From Candidatus Hamiltonella defensa 5AT (Acyrthosiphon pisum) (GTDB lineage: Bacteria > Pseudomonadota > Gammaproteobacteria > Enterobacterales > Enterobacteriaceae), in the NCBI RefSeq assembly GCF_000021705.1, contig NC_012751.1:1910006-1974005 (forward strand): DNA of 64,000 bases, written 5' to 3'. Position 1 is the first letter of the stretch. Each line of letters starts with the position of its first letter. Below, in pieces: positions 53,978 through 62,859 of this stretch. The notes beneath the pieces are model-generated. The model did no database searches and had not been told where the DNA came from. It saw only the letters and a program-made list of their open reading frames with translations. The translations under genes and the position numbers were made by a program.

Positions 53978-54602
53978 ATGTTCATCAGAGCTTATTTAAG
54001 AGCATCAACGAAAGATCAATTTGCTGATTGAGCAAAAGAGATGCTGGAGTAATTTATTCAGGAACGCGGCCAGAGAATCGCCTGCTATTACAGGGAAAAT
54101 GTCAGCGGCATAAAACTCGACAGACCGGAGCTAGGACGATTACTGATAGACAGTCATCGGAATGATATTTTACTGGTAGAAAAAATAGACCGCTTGACTC
54201 GACTGAGCAACACGGGATGACACTGAAAAAGCAGATTGAGCAACATGAGCTGCGAATTGTCAGCCTGGATGTCCCCACTTCATGGCAAGCCTTGTCTGAT
54301 CTAGAAGCATCACCGAACGATCCGATCACCCGTGCCGTGATTGCCGATATGAACAATATGCTGATAGATCTGATGGCCGCAATGTCACATAAAAACTGGT
54401 TGAGCCCTCGATAGAGACAAAATCAAGGAATTGAGCGGGCACATATAAGTTGGGTAAATATCGAGGTAAGCAAGCTGGCGAAGAACGACACAAAAAAGTG
54501 TATATACTACAGACAGGTAAAAAACCAAGCATTAAAGAAACTGCTGAAGTGACTGACTATAGTTGCTCGCAGGTATGTCGAATAAAAAACCTATATCGAT
54601 AA
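53978..54602 (+). pseudogene. Serine recombinase (resolvase/invertase), heavily decayed
   Basis: Reads MFIRAYLRASTKDQ with the catalytic-Ser region, then a TGA and a TAA within 30 codons, IQERGQRIACYYRENVSG, KLDRPELGRLLIDSHRND, LLVEKIDRLTRLSN, a frameshift near 54210, and MTLKKQIEQHELRIVSLDVP, SPNDPITRAVIADMNNML. Further frameshifts follow, with a terminal helix-turn-helix ending CRIKNLYR at 54602. At least two stops and two frameshifts show it is dead. Confidence 0.85.
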
Positions 54603-54679
54603 AAAAGTCTGCATTGGTTCTCTATTTCTCATCATTGGGATGTTAAGGCTATTTACACAAAAAAATTTACAGACTCTTG

Positions 54680-54718
54680 CCTAACGTGAGTTTTCGTTCC
54701 ACTGAGCGTTAGATCCCT
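54680..54718 (+). other. ColE1/pMB1-like plasmid origin-flank scrap
   Basis: From CCTAACGTGAGTTTTCG to about AGATCCC, the sequence matches the region that flanks the RNA II promoter side of ColE1/pMB1-type origins at about 37 of 39 bases, as I remember that sequence. The match ends abruptly on both sides, and no RNA I/RNA II region follows, so it is a relic. 54603-54880 holds no gene. Confidence 0.5.
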
Positions 54719-54880
54719 ATTACTCCTGAAATTCAAGATTTACCTCGTCGAGGCGAAGGGACTTTCACAATGAATGCGCTGACCGTTGTGAATTAATGGT
54801 GACTGAGAAAAGCTGTACGGGCTATGGGGTCTTATAGCCTGCTACTGCTTGCTTCCCCCCTGATGACTCCAGATGCTAAA

Positions 54881-55276
54881 TTATTTATGAGAGCTAACCC
54901 AGTTTTCAATGCTTAGGCCCACACGAGTATAAGAACAAAAATCATCAATATTGTTCGTTACAAGAGTAACATTCAACGATATTGCGTGAGCGGCGATCAT
55001 TCTATCCAAGTTTGCTTTTCGATTTGGGAAAAAATGGGTTAACTCTCCATATTTATCTGCTTGTTTTATTCCAAATGGTTCTACATCCAAAACCGATAGT
55101 AAGTTCTCAACAGTATCTCTACCCTCTTTTTTAATTCCACAACACAGTTCAGCCCAAGTGATTGCACTAATTATGATTTCTCCCTTTCGATAATTATCGA
55201 ATTTTTTCACAATTTCGGGGGGACATTTTTTAATGAGATAGATACAGATATTCGTATCTAACATGTACTTTTTCAT
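54881..55276 (-). CDS. vapC: VapC-type PIN-domain toxin
   Basis: A 131-residue PIN-domain ribonuclease. The acidic site residues are in YMLDTNICIYLIK (Asp7), AITWAELCCGI (Glu), LDRMIAAHAISLN (Asp) and TNNIDDFCSYTRVG (Asp). VapC toxins of this subgroup cleave initiator tRNA. It overlaps vapB by 4 bases, the antitoxin coming first. All catalytic acids are present, so the module may be active. Confidence 0.92.
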   Translation of the reverse strand: MKKYMLDTNICIYLIKKCPPEIVKKFDNYRKGEIIISAITWAELCCGIKKEGRDTVENLLSVLDVEPFGIKQADKYGELTHFFPNRKANLDRMIAAHAISLNVTLVTNNIDDFCSYTRVGLSIENWVSSHK

Positions 55277-55509
55277 GACCAGTCCCTTTTATTTTCCTCA
55301 AACTCAGGGCGCCTACCTATAAAGTTTTGATTTAAAGTATGTAATATTCGAGGTATATCGCCGAGAGTGCGTTCTTTCGGCTCTACGATAATACGATTAC
55401 CTTCGCGATAAACAACTAACTCTGTTTGCGGCGGAAAAGCCATCTTAGCAGGGATACGTACAGCTTGTGAGTTTCCTGCACGAAATTGACGCGTATTAAA
55501 TGTCGACAT
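55273..55509 (-). CDS. vapB: VapB-type antitoxin (AbrB/MazE-like fold)
   Basis: A 78-residue antitoxin. N-terminal swapped-hairpin DNA-binding segment FNTRQFRAGNSQAVRIPAKM followed by YREGNRIIVEPKER, and a C-terminal tail that wraps the toxin (LNQNFIGRRPEFEENKRDW). First gene of the vapBC pair and expected autorepressor. The 364-bp stretch from 55510 to 55873 shows no gene. Confidence 0.92.
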   Translation of the reverse strand: MSTFNTRQFRAGNSQAVRIPAKMAFPPQTELVVYREGNRIIVEPKERTLGDIPRILHTLNQNFIGRRPEFEENKRDWS

Positions 55510-55873
55510 AAAAAGTTCCTTAATTCAGCACATAAAGTTATAACACGTTATTACGTTTTTTTATTATTGTCAATTTTATCTTTAAGGTGGGCAATTCATG
55601 GGGCAGACAAGAGAAACTCATTGAAAGTTTATTCTTAATATATCTCAGGGGTTCCAACACTCAGGCTTGTTGTTATTTCGAGGAAAAATCACTTTTATTT
55701 CCTGATTTTTAGGTGTTTAAGAAGCACTAGCGTTTGTAGGTTATTTAAGAGTTGATGCTGATGATTCAAAAATAAAAAAGAAATAAAATCAAAATCAAAA
55801 ATTTAGATAAATTCATAATATACTTATTAAATAATTAATGTATAGACTCAACTGCTTTAAAAACCGTCATGGT

Positions 55874-56434
55874 CTACTCTCCTCTCTTCAAATATTGATA
55901 TAATGTTTCCCGACTGATACCCAAGTCGCGTGCAACCTGTGCTTTTTTATCGCCGGCAACCACGCGGCGATATAGTTCGGTCATTTCACTCTCCGAGAGT
56001 GATTTTTTGCGGCCACGGTAAGCGCCCCTCTGTTTGGCTAATGCAATCCCTTCGCGCTGGCGTTCTTTGATTAAGGCGCGCTCAAATTCAGCAAATGCGC
56101 CCATGACAGATAACATCAGATTGGCCATGGGTGAGTCTTCGCCGGTAAAGCTCAGATGTTCCTTGCAGAACTCAATGCGGACGCCGCGTTGCGTCAACAG
56201 TTGAACGAGGCGGTGTAAATCATCAAGATTACGGGCCAGACGATCCATGCTATGCACCAACACGGTATCGCCACTACGGACGAAACTCAGCAATGCCTCC
56301 AGTTCCGGTCGTTTGATATCCTTGCCCGAGGCTTTGTCGGTAAAAATGCGATCGACTGTGATGCCTTCGAGCTGCCGCTCTGAATTTTGGTCAAAAGTAC
56401 TGACCCGAATATAGCCAATACGTTGTCCCGTCAT
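55874..56434 (-). CDS. tnpR: Tn3-family resolvase (serine recombinase)
   Basis: A 186-residue serine resolvase: GYIRVSTFDQNSERQLEG with the catalytic Ser12, HSMDRLARNLDDLHRLVQ, FAEFERALIKERQREGIALA and a C-terminal helix-turn-helix (KKAQVARDLGISRETLYQYL). Its composition is markedly more G+C-rich than its neighbours, pointing to recent entry from another host. It is divergent from a GNAT gene, and the 148-bp spacer contains repeated TGTCA-type half-sites that may be its res site. No tnpA is present. Confidence 0.93.
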   Translation of the reverse strand: MTGQRIGYIRVSTFDQNSERQLEGITVDRIFTDKASGKDIKRPELEALLSFVRSGDTVLVHSMDRLARNLDDLHRLVQLLTQRGVRIEFCKEHLSFTGEDSPMANLMLSVMGAFAEFERALIKERQREGIALAKQRGAYRGRKKSLSESEMTELYRRVVAGDKKAQVARDLGISRETLYQYLKRGE

Positions 56435-56582
56435 TAATTATCCCCAAAAGTGTCAGAGATAACTCTATAACCTTTGTTTCTTTGTGTCAATAAATAGAAA
56501 ATTTGATTCTATTCTGACAGTTTTGTGATGAGAGCCTGACATCAGGATAGGGTATAGCTCAATCTGACAATAGGAGAACTGT
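56435..56582. promoter_or_regulatory. Possible res site between tnpR and the GNAT gene
   Basis: The divergent spacer contains several TGTCAGA/TCTGACA-like half-sites (for example near 56447, 56513 and 56562) in opposing orientations, as in Tn3-family res regions where resolvase binds and represses its own promoter. Sub-site boundaries are not resolved. Confidence 0.45.
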
Positions 56583-57074
56583 ATGCTTGATAAAAGGAAT
56601 GACCGTGGCGATATACTTAGGTTTCGCTTGTCGACCCCTGTGGACATCGGCTCACTGGCCGCTCTTCGCTGGAAGCTCTGCACGGATGATTCGCCGGTGA
56701 CTGACTCTTCAGCTAGAAAAAAATTCATTGCGGCATTCCAATCCGCTCTGATGAACATCGAAGAACAGGGCAGATTCGTGCCTTTTGTAGCTGAAAGTAA
56801 CAGCCAGATCGTCGCAGTCTTGTCGATAATCAAAGTGGCAAAAATTCCTCACCCCGACGACATCAATGGTCAATGGGGATATCTAACAAATGTTTACACA
56901 TTGCCGGAATTTCGGAATAAAGGAACTGGCGGGCGCCTGCTCGCTGAAGCTAAAAACTGGGCGGAAGCTCAACAATTGGAATTGCTGGTCGTCTGGCCAA
57001 GCGACAAGAGCTACGCATTCTACGAGCGTGCCGGTTTCCGGCGCGAGGCAGATCCACTGGTGCTAAAACTTTAA
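56583..57074 (+). CDS. GNAT-family N-acetyltransferase
   Basis: A 163-residue GNAT protein. After an N-terminal region typical of small-molecule acetyltransferases comes the acetyl-CoA-binding core TNVYTLPEFRNKGTGGRLLA (R-x-x-G-x-G type motif) and the C-terminal WPSDKSYAFYERAGFRRE. The substrate cannot be told; an antibiotic, a toxin or a metabolite are possible. The start ATG 56583 has AGGAG 7 bases before it. Like tnpR, it is more G+C-rich than the flanks, so the two genes probably arrived together as a transposon cargo unit. Confidence 0.8.
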   Translation: MLDKRNDRGDILRFRLSTPVDIGSLAALRWKLCTDDSPVTDSSARKKFIAAFQSALMNIEEQGRFVPFVAESNSQIVAVLSIIKVAKIPHPDDINGQWGYLTNVYTLPEFRNKGTGGRLLAEAKNWAEAQQLELLVVWPSDKSYAFYERAGFRREADPLVLKL

Positions 57075-57220
57075 GCGAGCTCCACAGGAAAGTGTTGGAC
57101 AACTACAGTTGTTCAGTAAAGCTTGGCGAATGAAAGGGACTTCCCCTAAATTAAGGTTACTGTACTCACTTTTGTGCCATTATGGGGAAGATAACCAAAA
57201 TTCGAATATAGGGGAAGACT

Positions 57221-58246
57221 ATGATTATTACAACCGTTGGGATAGACCTTGCTAAAAATGTCTTTGCTGTTCATGGTGTTGATAAAAATGGTATTCCTGT
57301 CTAGTTAAGCCTAAAGTGCCTCGAACCGCATTGCCAGAGCTAATTGCTAATTTACCTCCTTGCACGATCGGCATGGAGGCCTGTTCCGGCGCACATTACT
57401 GGGCAAGATTATTCACGCGGTATGGTCATAACGTCCGACTCATGGCGCCTAAATTTGTTTCTCCTTATCGCTTAGCAGGTAAAGCCGGGAAGAATGATGC
57501 GGCGGATGCGCTGGCGATTTGTGAAGCGGTTCGTCGGCCACATATGCGTTTTGTTCCTGTTAAAGATGAAGAACAACAGTCAATGCAATGCTTGCACCGT
57601 ACCCGACAGGGATTTATTGAAGGGCGGACTGCATCTTATAACCGTCTTCGTGGATTAGTCTCTGAATTTGGTTTCATTGCACCACAACGTACGGAATCGT
57701 TACGCCGCCTGGTTGCAGAGCACAGGGAAAACCTAACAGGATGGGTCCGGCAGTGCATCGATACTCTGCTAGAACATATTGATGCCATTGAGTTGAAAAT
57801 TGCTGAGTATGATCGCATCCTGGCAACAATCGCTAAGCAGGATAGTCGCAGCCAAAATCTGATGAAACTCAAAGGGGTGGGTCCAACAACGGCGAGTGCG
57901 CTGGTTGCTAATTGGCACTGCTCATGATTTTAAAAATGGGCGTCAGTTGGCAGCTTGGCTCGGTTTAACACCGTCACAGTACAGTAGTGGGGGAAAATCC
58001 AGACTGGGAAAAATCACCAAAGCGGGTGATGCCTACTTACGCACCTTGCTTGTCCAAGGAGCACGTTCTGTCATGATTGGTGTGGAGAAGAAACAAGATC
58101 CTTTCAGTCAGTGGGTGAGTTCGCTGATCAACCGCCGAGGTTACTGGCGTACTGCTGTGGCAATCGCAGCCAAAAATGCCCGTTTATGTTGGGCGTCCCT
58201 GTTTTATGGTGATGACTTCAGGTTCTACAATAAGTCATTTAATTGA
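57221..58246 (+). pseudogene. IS110-family (IS1111-type) transposase, two frameshifts
   Basis: Starts MIITTVGIDLAKNVFAVHG (DEDD catalytic Asp), loses frame at a TAG near 57302 (one base missing), continues PRTALPELIANLPPC, GMEACSGAHYWARLF, GKNDAADALAICEAV and VGPTTASALVA, then loses frame again near 57908 and finishes IGTAHDFKNGRQLAAWLGL, GGKSRLGKITKAGDAYLR and the stop at 58244-58246. The reading is otherwise intact. No cargo lies between it and the GNAT gene. Confidence 0.88.
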
Positions 58247-58559
58247 CGCAGTAAAAATATCTTATCTGAACTGTCAGCGTTGATGTAAAAGGGTTAGACC
58301 CCCGTGAGGTATTTCTGTAAAAGTACTGGATATTATTATCCGTTTAGCGAACGAGAATCTTACGAGCGTCTTTCATCAGGGTCCGAATCGATAATGATTC
58401 ATCATGGCCGTTTATAGTACCGCAGTCTTATCCCTTTAACTTCAGTGATAGATAGCCAGACAGAAAAAACCGGGGTTGACTAATCGGGGAAGCCCTTATA
58501 GTACTTTAATTTCCCTTTCGTCAAACGACCCCTCTATGACCAAAAAAAGACTGAAGTAT

Positions 58560-58680
58560 CCCCCAAAAAAATAAATGCGGTCACTGTGTGAGCTTGAGGC
58601 AGAAATGTTTTAGGGAAGACAACATGAGGGGGGTCACCAATCCGGTTATCTGGTGAAACCGAAAATGTTTCTTTTGGGGG
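58560..58680. repeat. Short inverted-repeat element (candidate MITE)
   Basis: Imperfect terminal inverted repeats of about 21 bp beginning CCCCCAAAA (58560) and ending TTTTGGGGG (58680) enclose 121 bp with an inner hairpin TCACCA/TGGTGA (58634-58656). No coding potential. It lies in the 58247-58785 gap, which otherwise holds no gene. Confidence 0.4.
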
Positions 58681-58785
58681 TTTAGGGAGCAACACCAAAT
58701 AGGCTTCTTGATATTTTGTAAAGACAGGCCAATCTTATTATTTGTATTACATACTATTAATATTCATTCAATATGAACCAACGAA

Positions 58786-59016
58786 ATGATAAAAAAGCTT
58801 AATCTTAATCAAAGATGAACTTAAAAAAATTAGAAACCGTTTTAAAAAACATGACAAGAATAATGATATGATGGTTCTATTACTCTAAATGAATTAAAAG
58901 AAATATTAGGTGATTATTTTAGTGATGACGATATAAAAAAGAGTTTTAAGGAAATGGATCGAAATAAAGATGGCCACGTCAGCTTTCATGAATTTTTGAA
59001 AGCTAATGTTAATTAA
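58786..59016 (+). pseudogene. EF-hand (calmodulin-like) calcium-binding protein, broken
   Basis: Two canonical EF-hand loops can be read: DKNNDGSITLNE (split by a lesion) and DRNKDGHVSFHE, with flanking helices DELKKIRNRFKKH, LKEILGDYFS and DDIKKSFKEM. Lesion 1 is one extra A near 58811; lesion 2 is a 5-bp tandem duplication, ATGAT ATGAT, at 58863-58872 inside loop 1. Removing both gives a single frame from ATG 58786 to the stop at 59014 of about 74 residues. The loops keep Asp/Asn at positions 1, 3 and 5, Gly at 6 and Glu at 12, so the intact ancestor would have bound Ca2+. Confidence 0.72.
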
Positions 59017-59160
59017 ATTGAATTTTCATCAATTAAAATTCAAAAAATCATATTCAGCATACCCATTGGAAGTAGCCTCCTAAAAGTTGAGAGACTGTCA
59101 GGAATTCTGTGTAAGTGCGCGTTTTTCATAAATATTCCGACAAGCGTTCTGGGCATTCAA

Positions 59161-59669
59161 TCATAAAATGATTGAATGCCTGCCGCCTGTTTTGTACAGG
59201 CATAGTTCACGTCTGTAGCGAGTATTTGGGAAACCGAGGCTTCCCTGACTCATCAGGACATCGTTCCAGTCAATCCCTTTCGCTCTAGGCTGGGGAGATT
59301 AGGCAGCAGGAGGTACACACGAATGCCGCGCTTCTCCAGCTTGGCTTTCAACACGTTCGCTGACTTCTTACCAGTTACAGACTTATCTTTGTCAGCCCAG
59401 ATCAGTACGTTATGAACACATTCCGGAATGGGCATCATTTTCTTGGCGTTGCCGACCTTGGCCTTCTTACCGTTTTGGGTGAGATATGTGCGGTGGAGCG
59501 TTACCAGATTGCCCCAAACATCTCGGACTCGGATAGCGCACACGATAGACGGGAACTCCCCAATCTCCGTCACCTCAGTTTCTGGTGGGCAACCAGCGCA
59601 TCCAACAAGATCACCCGCGCTCGGGTCAGATTTCAACCGCCTGTCATAATGTGGCCGCCAGTTGAACAT
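59161..59669 (-). pseudogene. Mobile-element primase (Toprim type) remnant
   Basis: The frame from 59669 reads EIGEFPSIVCAIRVRDVWGN, LVTLHRTYLTQNGKKAKVGN and KKMMPIPE, then jumps directly to VHNVLIWADKDKSVTGKKSA and LKAKLEKRGIRVYLLLPNLP, so the first part of the Toprim core has been deleted. After ERKG the frame shifts to IDWNDVLMSQGSLGFPNTRY with a stop at 59161. The pattern is that of primases on integrative elements and plasmids. Confidence 0.65.
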
Positions 59670-59755
59670 TCAGGTAATTCCGTCCAGATACACCTTGCAT
59701 TAAAACCATATTTAGACTAAATTTAAACTTAATTATAAAAAGGGGGGGATTTATC

Positions 59756-59983
59756 ATGAGAGTCGAAACAATCAGTTATGTGAAAAAAAACGCCGCCACG
59801 CTTGATCTGGCAGAACCGATTCTTGTCACACAGAACGGCGTTCCTGCGTATGTGATTGAGTCATACGATGTGCAAAAGGAGCGGGAAAACGCCATCGCAT
59901 TACTGAAGCTGCTTACCCTCTCTGAGAAAGATAAAACTGACGGCAAGGTCTACTCAAGAGGCCAGCTGCTCGAGGGGTTATGA
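59756..59983 (+). CDS. Phd/YefM-type antitoxin
   Basis: A 75-residue antitoxin. N-terminal DNA-binding half VETISYVKKNAATLDLAEPI and LVTQNGVPAYVIESYDV are typical of Phd/YefM; the C-terminal tail would bind the toxin. AGGGGGG upstream gives a strong ribosome-binding site. It is followed one base later by a ParE-like toxin gene. Confidence 0.88.
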   Translation: MRVETISYVKKNAATLDLAEPILVTQNGVPAYVIESYDVQKERENAIALLKLLTLSEKDKTDGKVYSRGQLLEGL

Positions 59984-59984
59984 T

Positions 59985-60314
59985 ATGGGCGTTGTATTTC
60001 AATACACTAATACCGTCAAAATCTGTATCGATGATATTTCGAGTTATTTATTACGGCGTATAGAGGCGAAACGAAAAGAGGTTATCACCGCCATTATTGA
60101 GCAATTCGAAAAACGAGTGAGTGATTTTCCCCTGGGCTGTCAGATCTGCCCGGAATTGCTTAAAATAGGCTGTGCTCAATATCGTGAATGTAATACGGCA
60201 AATGGTTATCGTGTGCTGTATTCAGTCGAAGATGAAACTATTACAGCTCATGCTGTTTTGTCCCAAAAGCAGGACATTCAGCAACTGCTATTTAAGCGTA
60301 TGATAAGTTTTTAA
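59985..60314 (+). CDS. RelE/ParE-family toxin
   Basis: A 109-residue toxin of the RelE/ParE superfamily. Core segments are YTNTVKICIDDISSYLL at the N-terminus, FPLGCQICPELLKIGCAQYREC in the middle and NGYRVLYSVEDETITAHAVL near the end. The ParE pattern (R-x-x-Y and Y/V strands) fits. Likely action is on gyrase or ribosome-bound mRNA; the family does not allow a choice. Intact and coupled to its antitoxin. Confidence 0.85.
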   Translation: MGVVFQYTNTVKICIDDISSYLLRRIEAKRKEVITAIIEQFEKRVSDFPLGCQICPELLKIGCAQYRECNTANGYRVLYSVEDETITAHAVLSQKQDIQQLLFKRMISF

Positions 60315-60817
60315 TTAGACGCATAATCAATCTATGACGGACCGTCATAGGTTAAAAAATGCTCTTGGCATACAAAAAATTCTGTTTCCCGAACTGGGAT
60401 TTTTTCTAGCTGATAGTTTTTTAGCCCTTGATAAATAGGCAGTAATTTCAAATAATGAAATACTAATATATTGCATGTGTCATTCTTGTTTATTCTATTT
60501 TACTGTCAGAAAATGCGCATATTCCCGCTGATCCATCGAGAAAGTGACGCCTATCTGCGTTTCCCAGGTCCAGTGCAAACACCTTTTGCGTTAACGTGGG
60601 GTTGATGGCCGAGAGCACAGAAACTACTTGAGTACTGATGGGGATGCTTAAAAGTGACAGAACCGCCTAAAATTCAGAAAAAAACTCTGGCTCAGGGTAA
60701 CCGAACAACGCCACGTACTATCGGCGTAAAGCAAAAGGCTTACTATGAAAAATATGATGCGATTGAAACAAGCCTTATCAGATAAAAGCCTCCTTTTGGG
60801 GTTTTATTCGTGAGTTA
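60315..60817. other. Gene-poor interval with degraded mobile DNA
   Basis: No convincing gene. A 43-codon frame (GTG 60655 to 60786, MTEPPKIQKKTLAQ in its beginning) has a plausible GGGGA upstream but no recognisable family. On the other strand VVSVLSAINPTLTQKVFALD is open for about 50 codons. Probably plasmid remnant. Confidence 0.4.
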
Positions 60818-62371
60818 TCATTTACCACTAATATCTATTGCAGGATCTGTATAGTCAGTCGTCTTTGCTATATAATTCCTTAAACCATAATCATTAGGAT
60901 CATCTTTACAATCGAAAAAACTGTAGTTTTTATTTATTTTTTCGTTCTTTATGCCAATCCATTTAGCTATGCCATCAATAAAGTTTAGTCCTGATTTAAA
61001 AGAATAACACTCTTTTCTACTACTAGAATCAGATGATGTTTCGAACAATGGTATGTCATAATGAAACTTACTTACTCTACTATTGTTTAGGTATATAACA
61101 CCGTCAGTCTCATTGTGTGCTAATCCATGATCAGCAAAGTATAACATTGAGTAAGACCCCTGATTTTTAGAAAATTCTTTCATCATAAATGAATTTAATT
61201 TATGTAAAAACTCATCAGTTTTATTAATGGATGATATATAACAATTGATGTAAGAATATTTTTTATCGCTAACATTAGTTATTTTTTTATAATCAATCAA
61301 TCTATCACAAGCATCAGAATGGGAACCATATAGGTGAACTACAATAAATTTCTTTTCTTTTGATTTTTTTATTATTTCTTTTATTTTTTCTAACAATAAA
61401 AAGTCACTGGTATTCTTACTATAATAATTTCCGGATTTTAAAAAATATTTATAATCACTTTTTTTAGCTATTGCAGAAATAGGAGTATCATGGTATCCAA
61501 AGTATCCTTGATTTGATAGCCAATAAGTTTTTATATCCGCTGACTTTACTAAATCAATCAATGTTAAATGATAGTTAGGTTTCCAGTTTTTAAAATCTGG
61601 TTTCGTTAACATTAACCTTAATGAAGAAACAGTATTTGAGCCTCCAGACGTTAATCCATTCACTAAAATCCCATTATTACTACTCATAAAAGGAGTGTTA
61701 TTTATTGGATAACCAAATGCATGGTGATAATCTTTTCTCGCACTTTCACCGATAACAAGAATGTAATTATCATATTTCGAATTTTCTAGATGGGATCTAC
61801 CCCATTCTGAAGAAGATTTAAAATTATTTAACACAACAATTTCATTTTTAACTTCTAAAATTGATCTTATCGTAATTTTAAAAAATTCTGCTGGAGATTG
61901 ATTTATCATAGAAAAAATAACAAAAATACTTATTAATTTTTTATTTTTATAAAACTCAATGTTGTTTTTTACGATAAAAAATCGATATAAAAAAATACCA
62001 GAAATTATAAATATTGGATAAAAATAATTCTTTATAGGTATATGAGTCAAAAATTCTTTTATTTCGAGAAAATCTGTTGCAAAAACAGATGCCACATATG
62101 AATAATTAGGCGGTCCATAAATTATTCCTATTGGTGAATATATTGAATATAAAGTACACATAGGAAAAACTAAAAACCAAAAAGCTTTTTTTGATGAAGT
62201 CAAAATAACAATTAATATTAAAAGTAAAAAAATATTTCTTTCTGATGGAAGAATACCCGCGCATTTTAATATTAGCTTTGCTGTAAAAAACAAAATAACA
62301 AGAGAAATAAAAGAAAAAAATATTTTATTGAATTTTAAATTAATTTTTTTAATAATATTATTAATAGTCAT
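60818..62371 (-). CDS. Phosphoethanolamine transferase-like inner-membrane protein
   Basis: A 517-residue protein with about five N-terminal hydrophobic segments (residues 15-35, 45-60, 63-85, 115-135, 145-160) followed by a periplasmic sulfatase/alkaline-phosphatase-like domain. The motif LVIGESARKDYHHAFGYP (metal-binding Glu209), the nucleophile region TSGGSNTVSSLRLML (Thr247 or Ser245), LYGSHSDACDR and YFADHGLAHNETDG (Asp-His) match the EptA/EptB/OpgE family, which moves phosphoethanolamine from phosphatidylethanolamine to lipid A, core LPS or glucans. The classic Cys-Gly-Thr around the nucleophile is absent, so the acceptor may differ. Very A+T-rich compared with the chromosome. Confidence 0.83.
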   Translation of the reverse strand: MTINNIIKKINLKFNKIFFSFISLVILFFTAKLILKCAGILPSERNIFLLLILIVILTSSKKAFWFLVFPMCTLYSIYSPIGIIYGPPNYSYVASVFATDFLEIKEFLTHIPIKNYFYPIFIISGIFLYRFFIVKNNIEFYKNKKLISIFVIFSMINQSPAEFFKITIRSILEVKNEIVVLNNFKSSSEWGRSHLENSKYDNYILVIGESARKDYHHAFGYPINNTPFMSSNNGILVNGLTSGGSNTVSSLRLMLTKPDFKNWKPNYHLTLIDLVKSADIKTYWLSNQGYFGYHDTPISAIAKKSDYKYFLKSGNYYSKNTSDFLLLEKIKEIIKKSKEKKFIVVHLYGSHSDACDRLIDYKKITNVSDKKYSYINCYISSINKTDEFLHKLNSFMMKEFSKNQGSYSMLYFADHGLAHNETDGVIYLNNSRVSKFHYDIPLFETSSDSSSRKECYSFKSGLNFIDGIAKWIGIKNEKINKNYSFFDCKDDPNDYGLRNYIAKTTDYTDPAIDISGK

Positions 62372-62524
62372 TTAAATTATTTATTCCTCATTAAAGAAGG
62401 GGGGAATGTCAAAAATATAGGGTTGAAGACGGTTTTCTTTTCCAAAGTGACCCGTTATCAATAAAGATATGGAAGTTTCTTTTTGTATAACTATCTCCTC
62501 TTGTTTATTGGTACCTTCAAAAAA

Positions 62525-62700
62525 TTCCGATATGTCCGGTTTGATTTCAGATAACCCTTTCCTTGGTGCACTTTAATGACAATATAGTCCATATAAACAA
62601 TAGGGTACAGATTATCTCACAGGCGATTACGCCACAGGGTGACCTTTTCCATGACCGCGTCGAAGTCAGGAGCTTGGCGAATAACCATGACGGCTATTAC
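62525..62700 (-). pseudogene. IS256-family transposase fragment
   Basis: On the minus strand FDAVMEKVTLWRNRL followed, one frame over, by LYPIVYMDYIVIKVHQGKG matches the segment around the first catalytic Asp of IS256 transposases (ITDAV-x-E-V-x-x-W-x-RPL-x-x-x-YPIVY-x-D). Only about 60 codons remain, with a frameshift between the two pieces. Confidence 0.55.
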
Positions 62701-62717
62701 TGCTTCCGCGTCCTTAA

Positions 62718-62805
62718 GGTTCTGTCGCATTAAGGCTTTTTAAATTGCCATAACCACATTATGTTGTGACTGGTTAAGCTGAATTTTTCTTAATGCGACA
62801 GAACC
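62718..62805. mobile_element. 88-bp element with perfect 17-bp terminal inverted repeats
   Basis: GGTTCTGTCGCATTAAG (62718-62734) is repeated inverted at 62789-62805. Ends resemble IS6-family termini. The 54-bp interior has no coding capacity, so this is a solo/MITE-like remnant. A 9-bp tandem repeat (ACCAACAAA, three copies) follows at 62803-62826. Confidence 0.65.
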
Positions 62806-62859
62806 AACAAAACCAACAAAACCAACTCAAAAAAATGCTTTTTTTTATTAAGAAACAAG

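Noticed and set aside
54680..54718. Cloning-vector contamination as source of the ColE1-like match
   Set aside because: The match has point differences and ends within 40 bases, with native symbiont sequence on both sides.
60655..60786. Possible 43-residue gene starting GTG
   Set aside because: No homologous family recognised and the region is decayed mobile DNA; left inside the gap entry.
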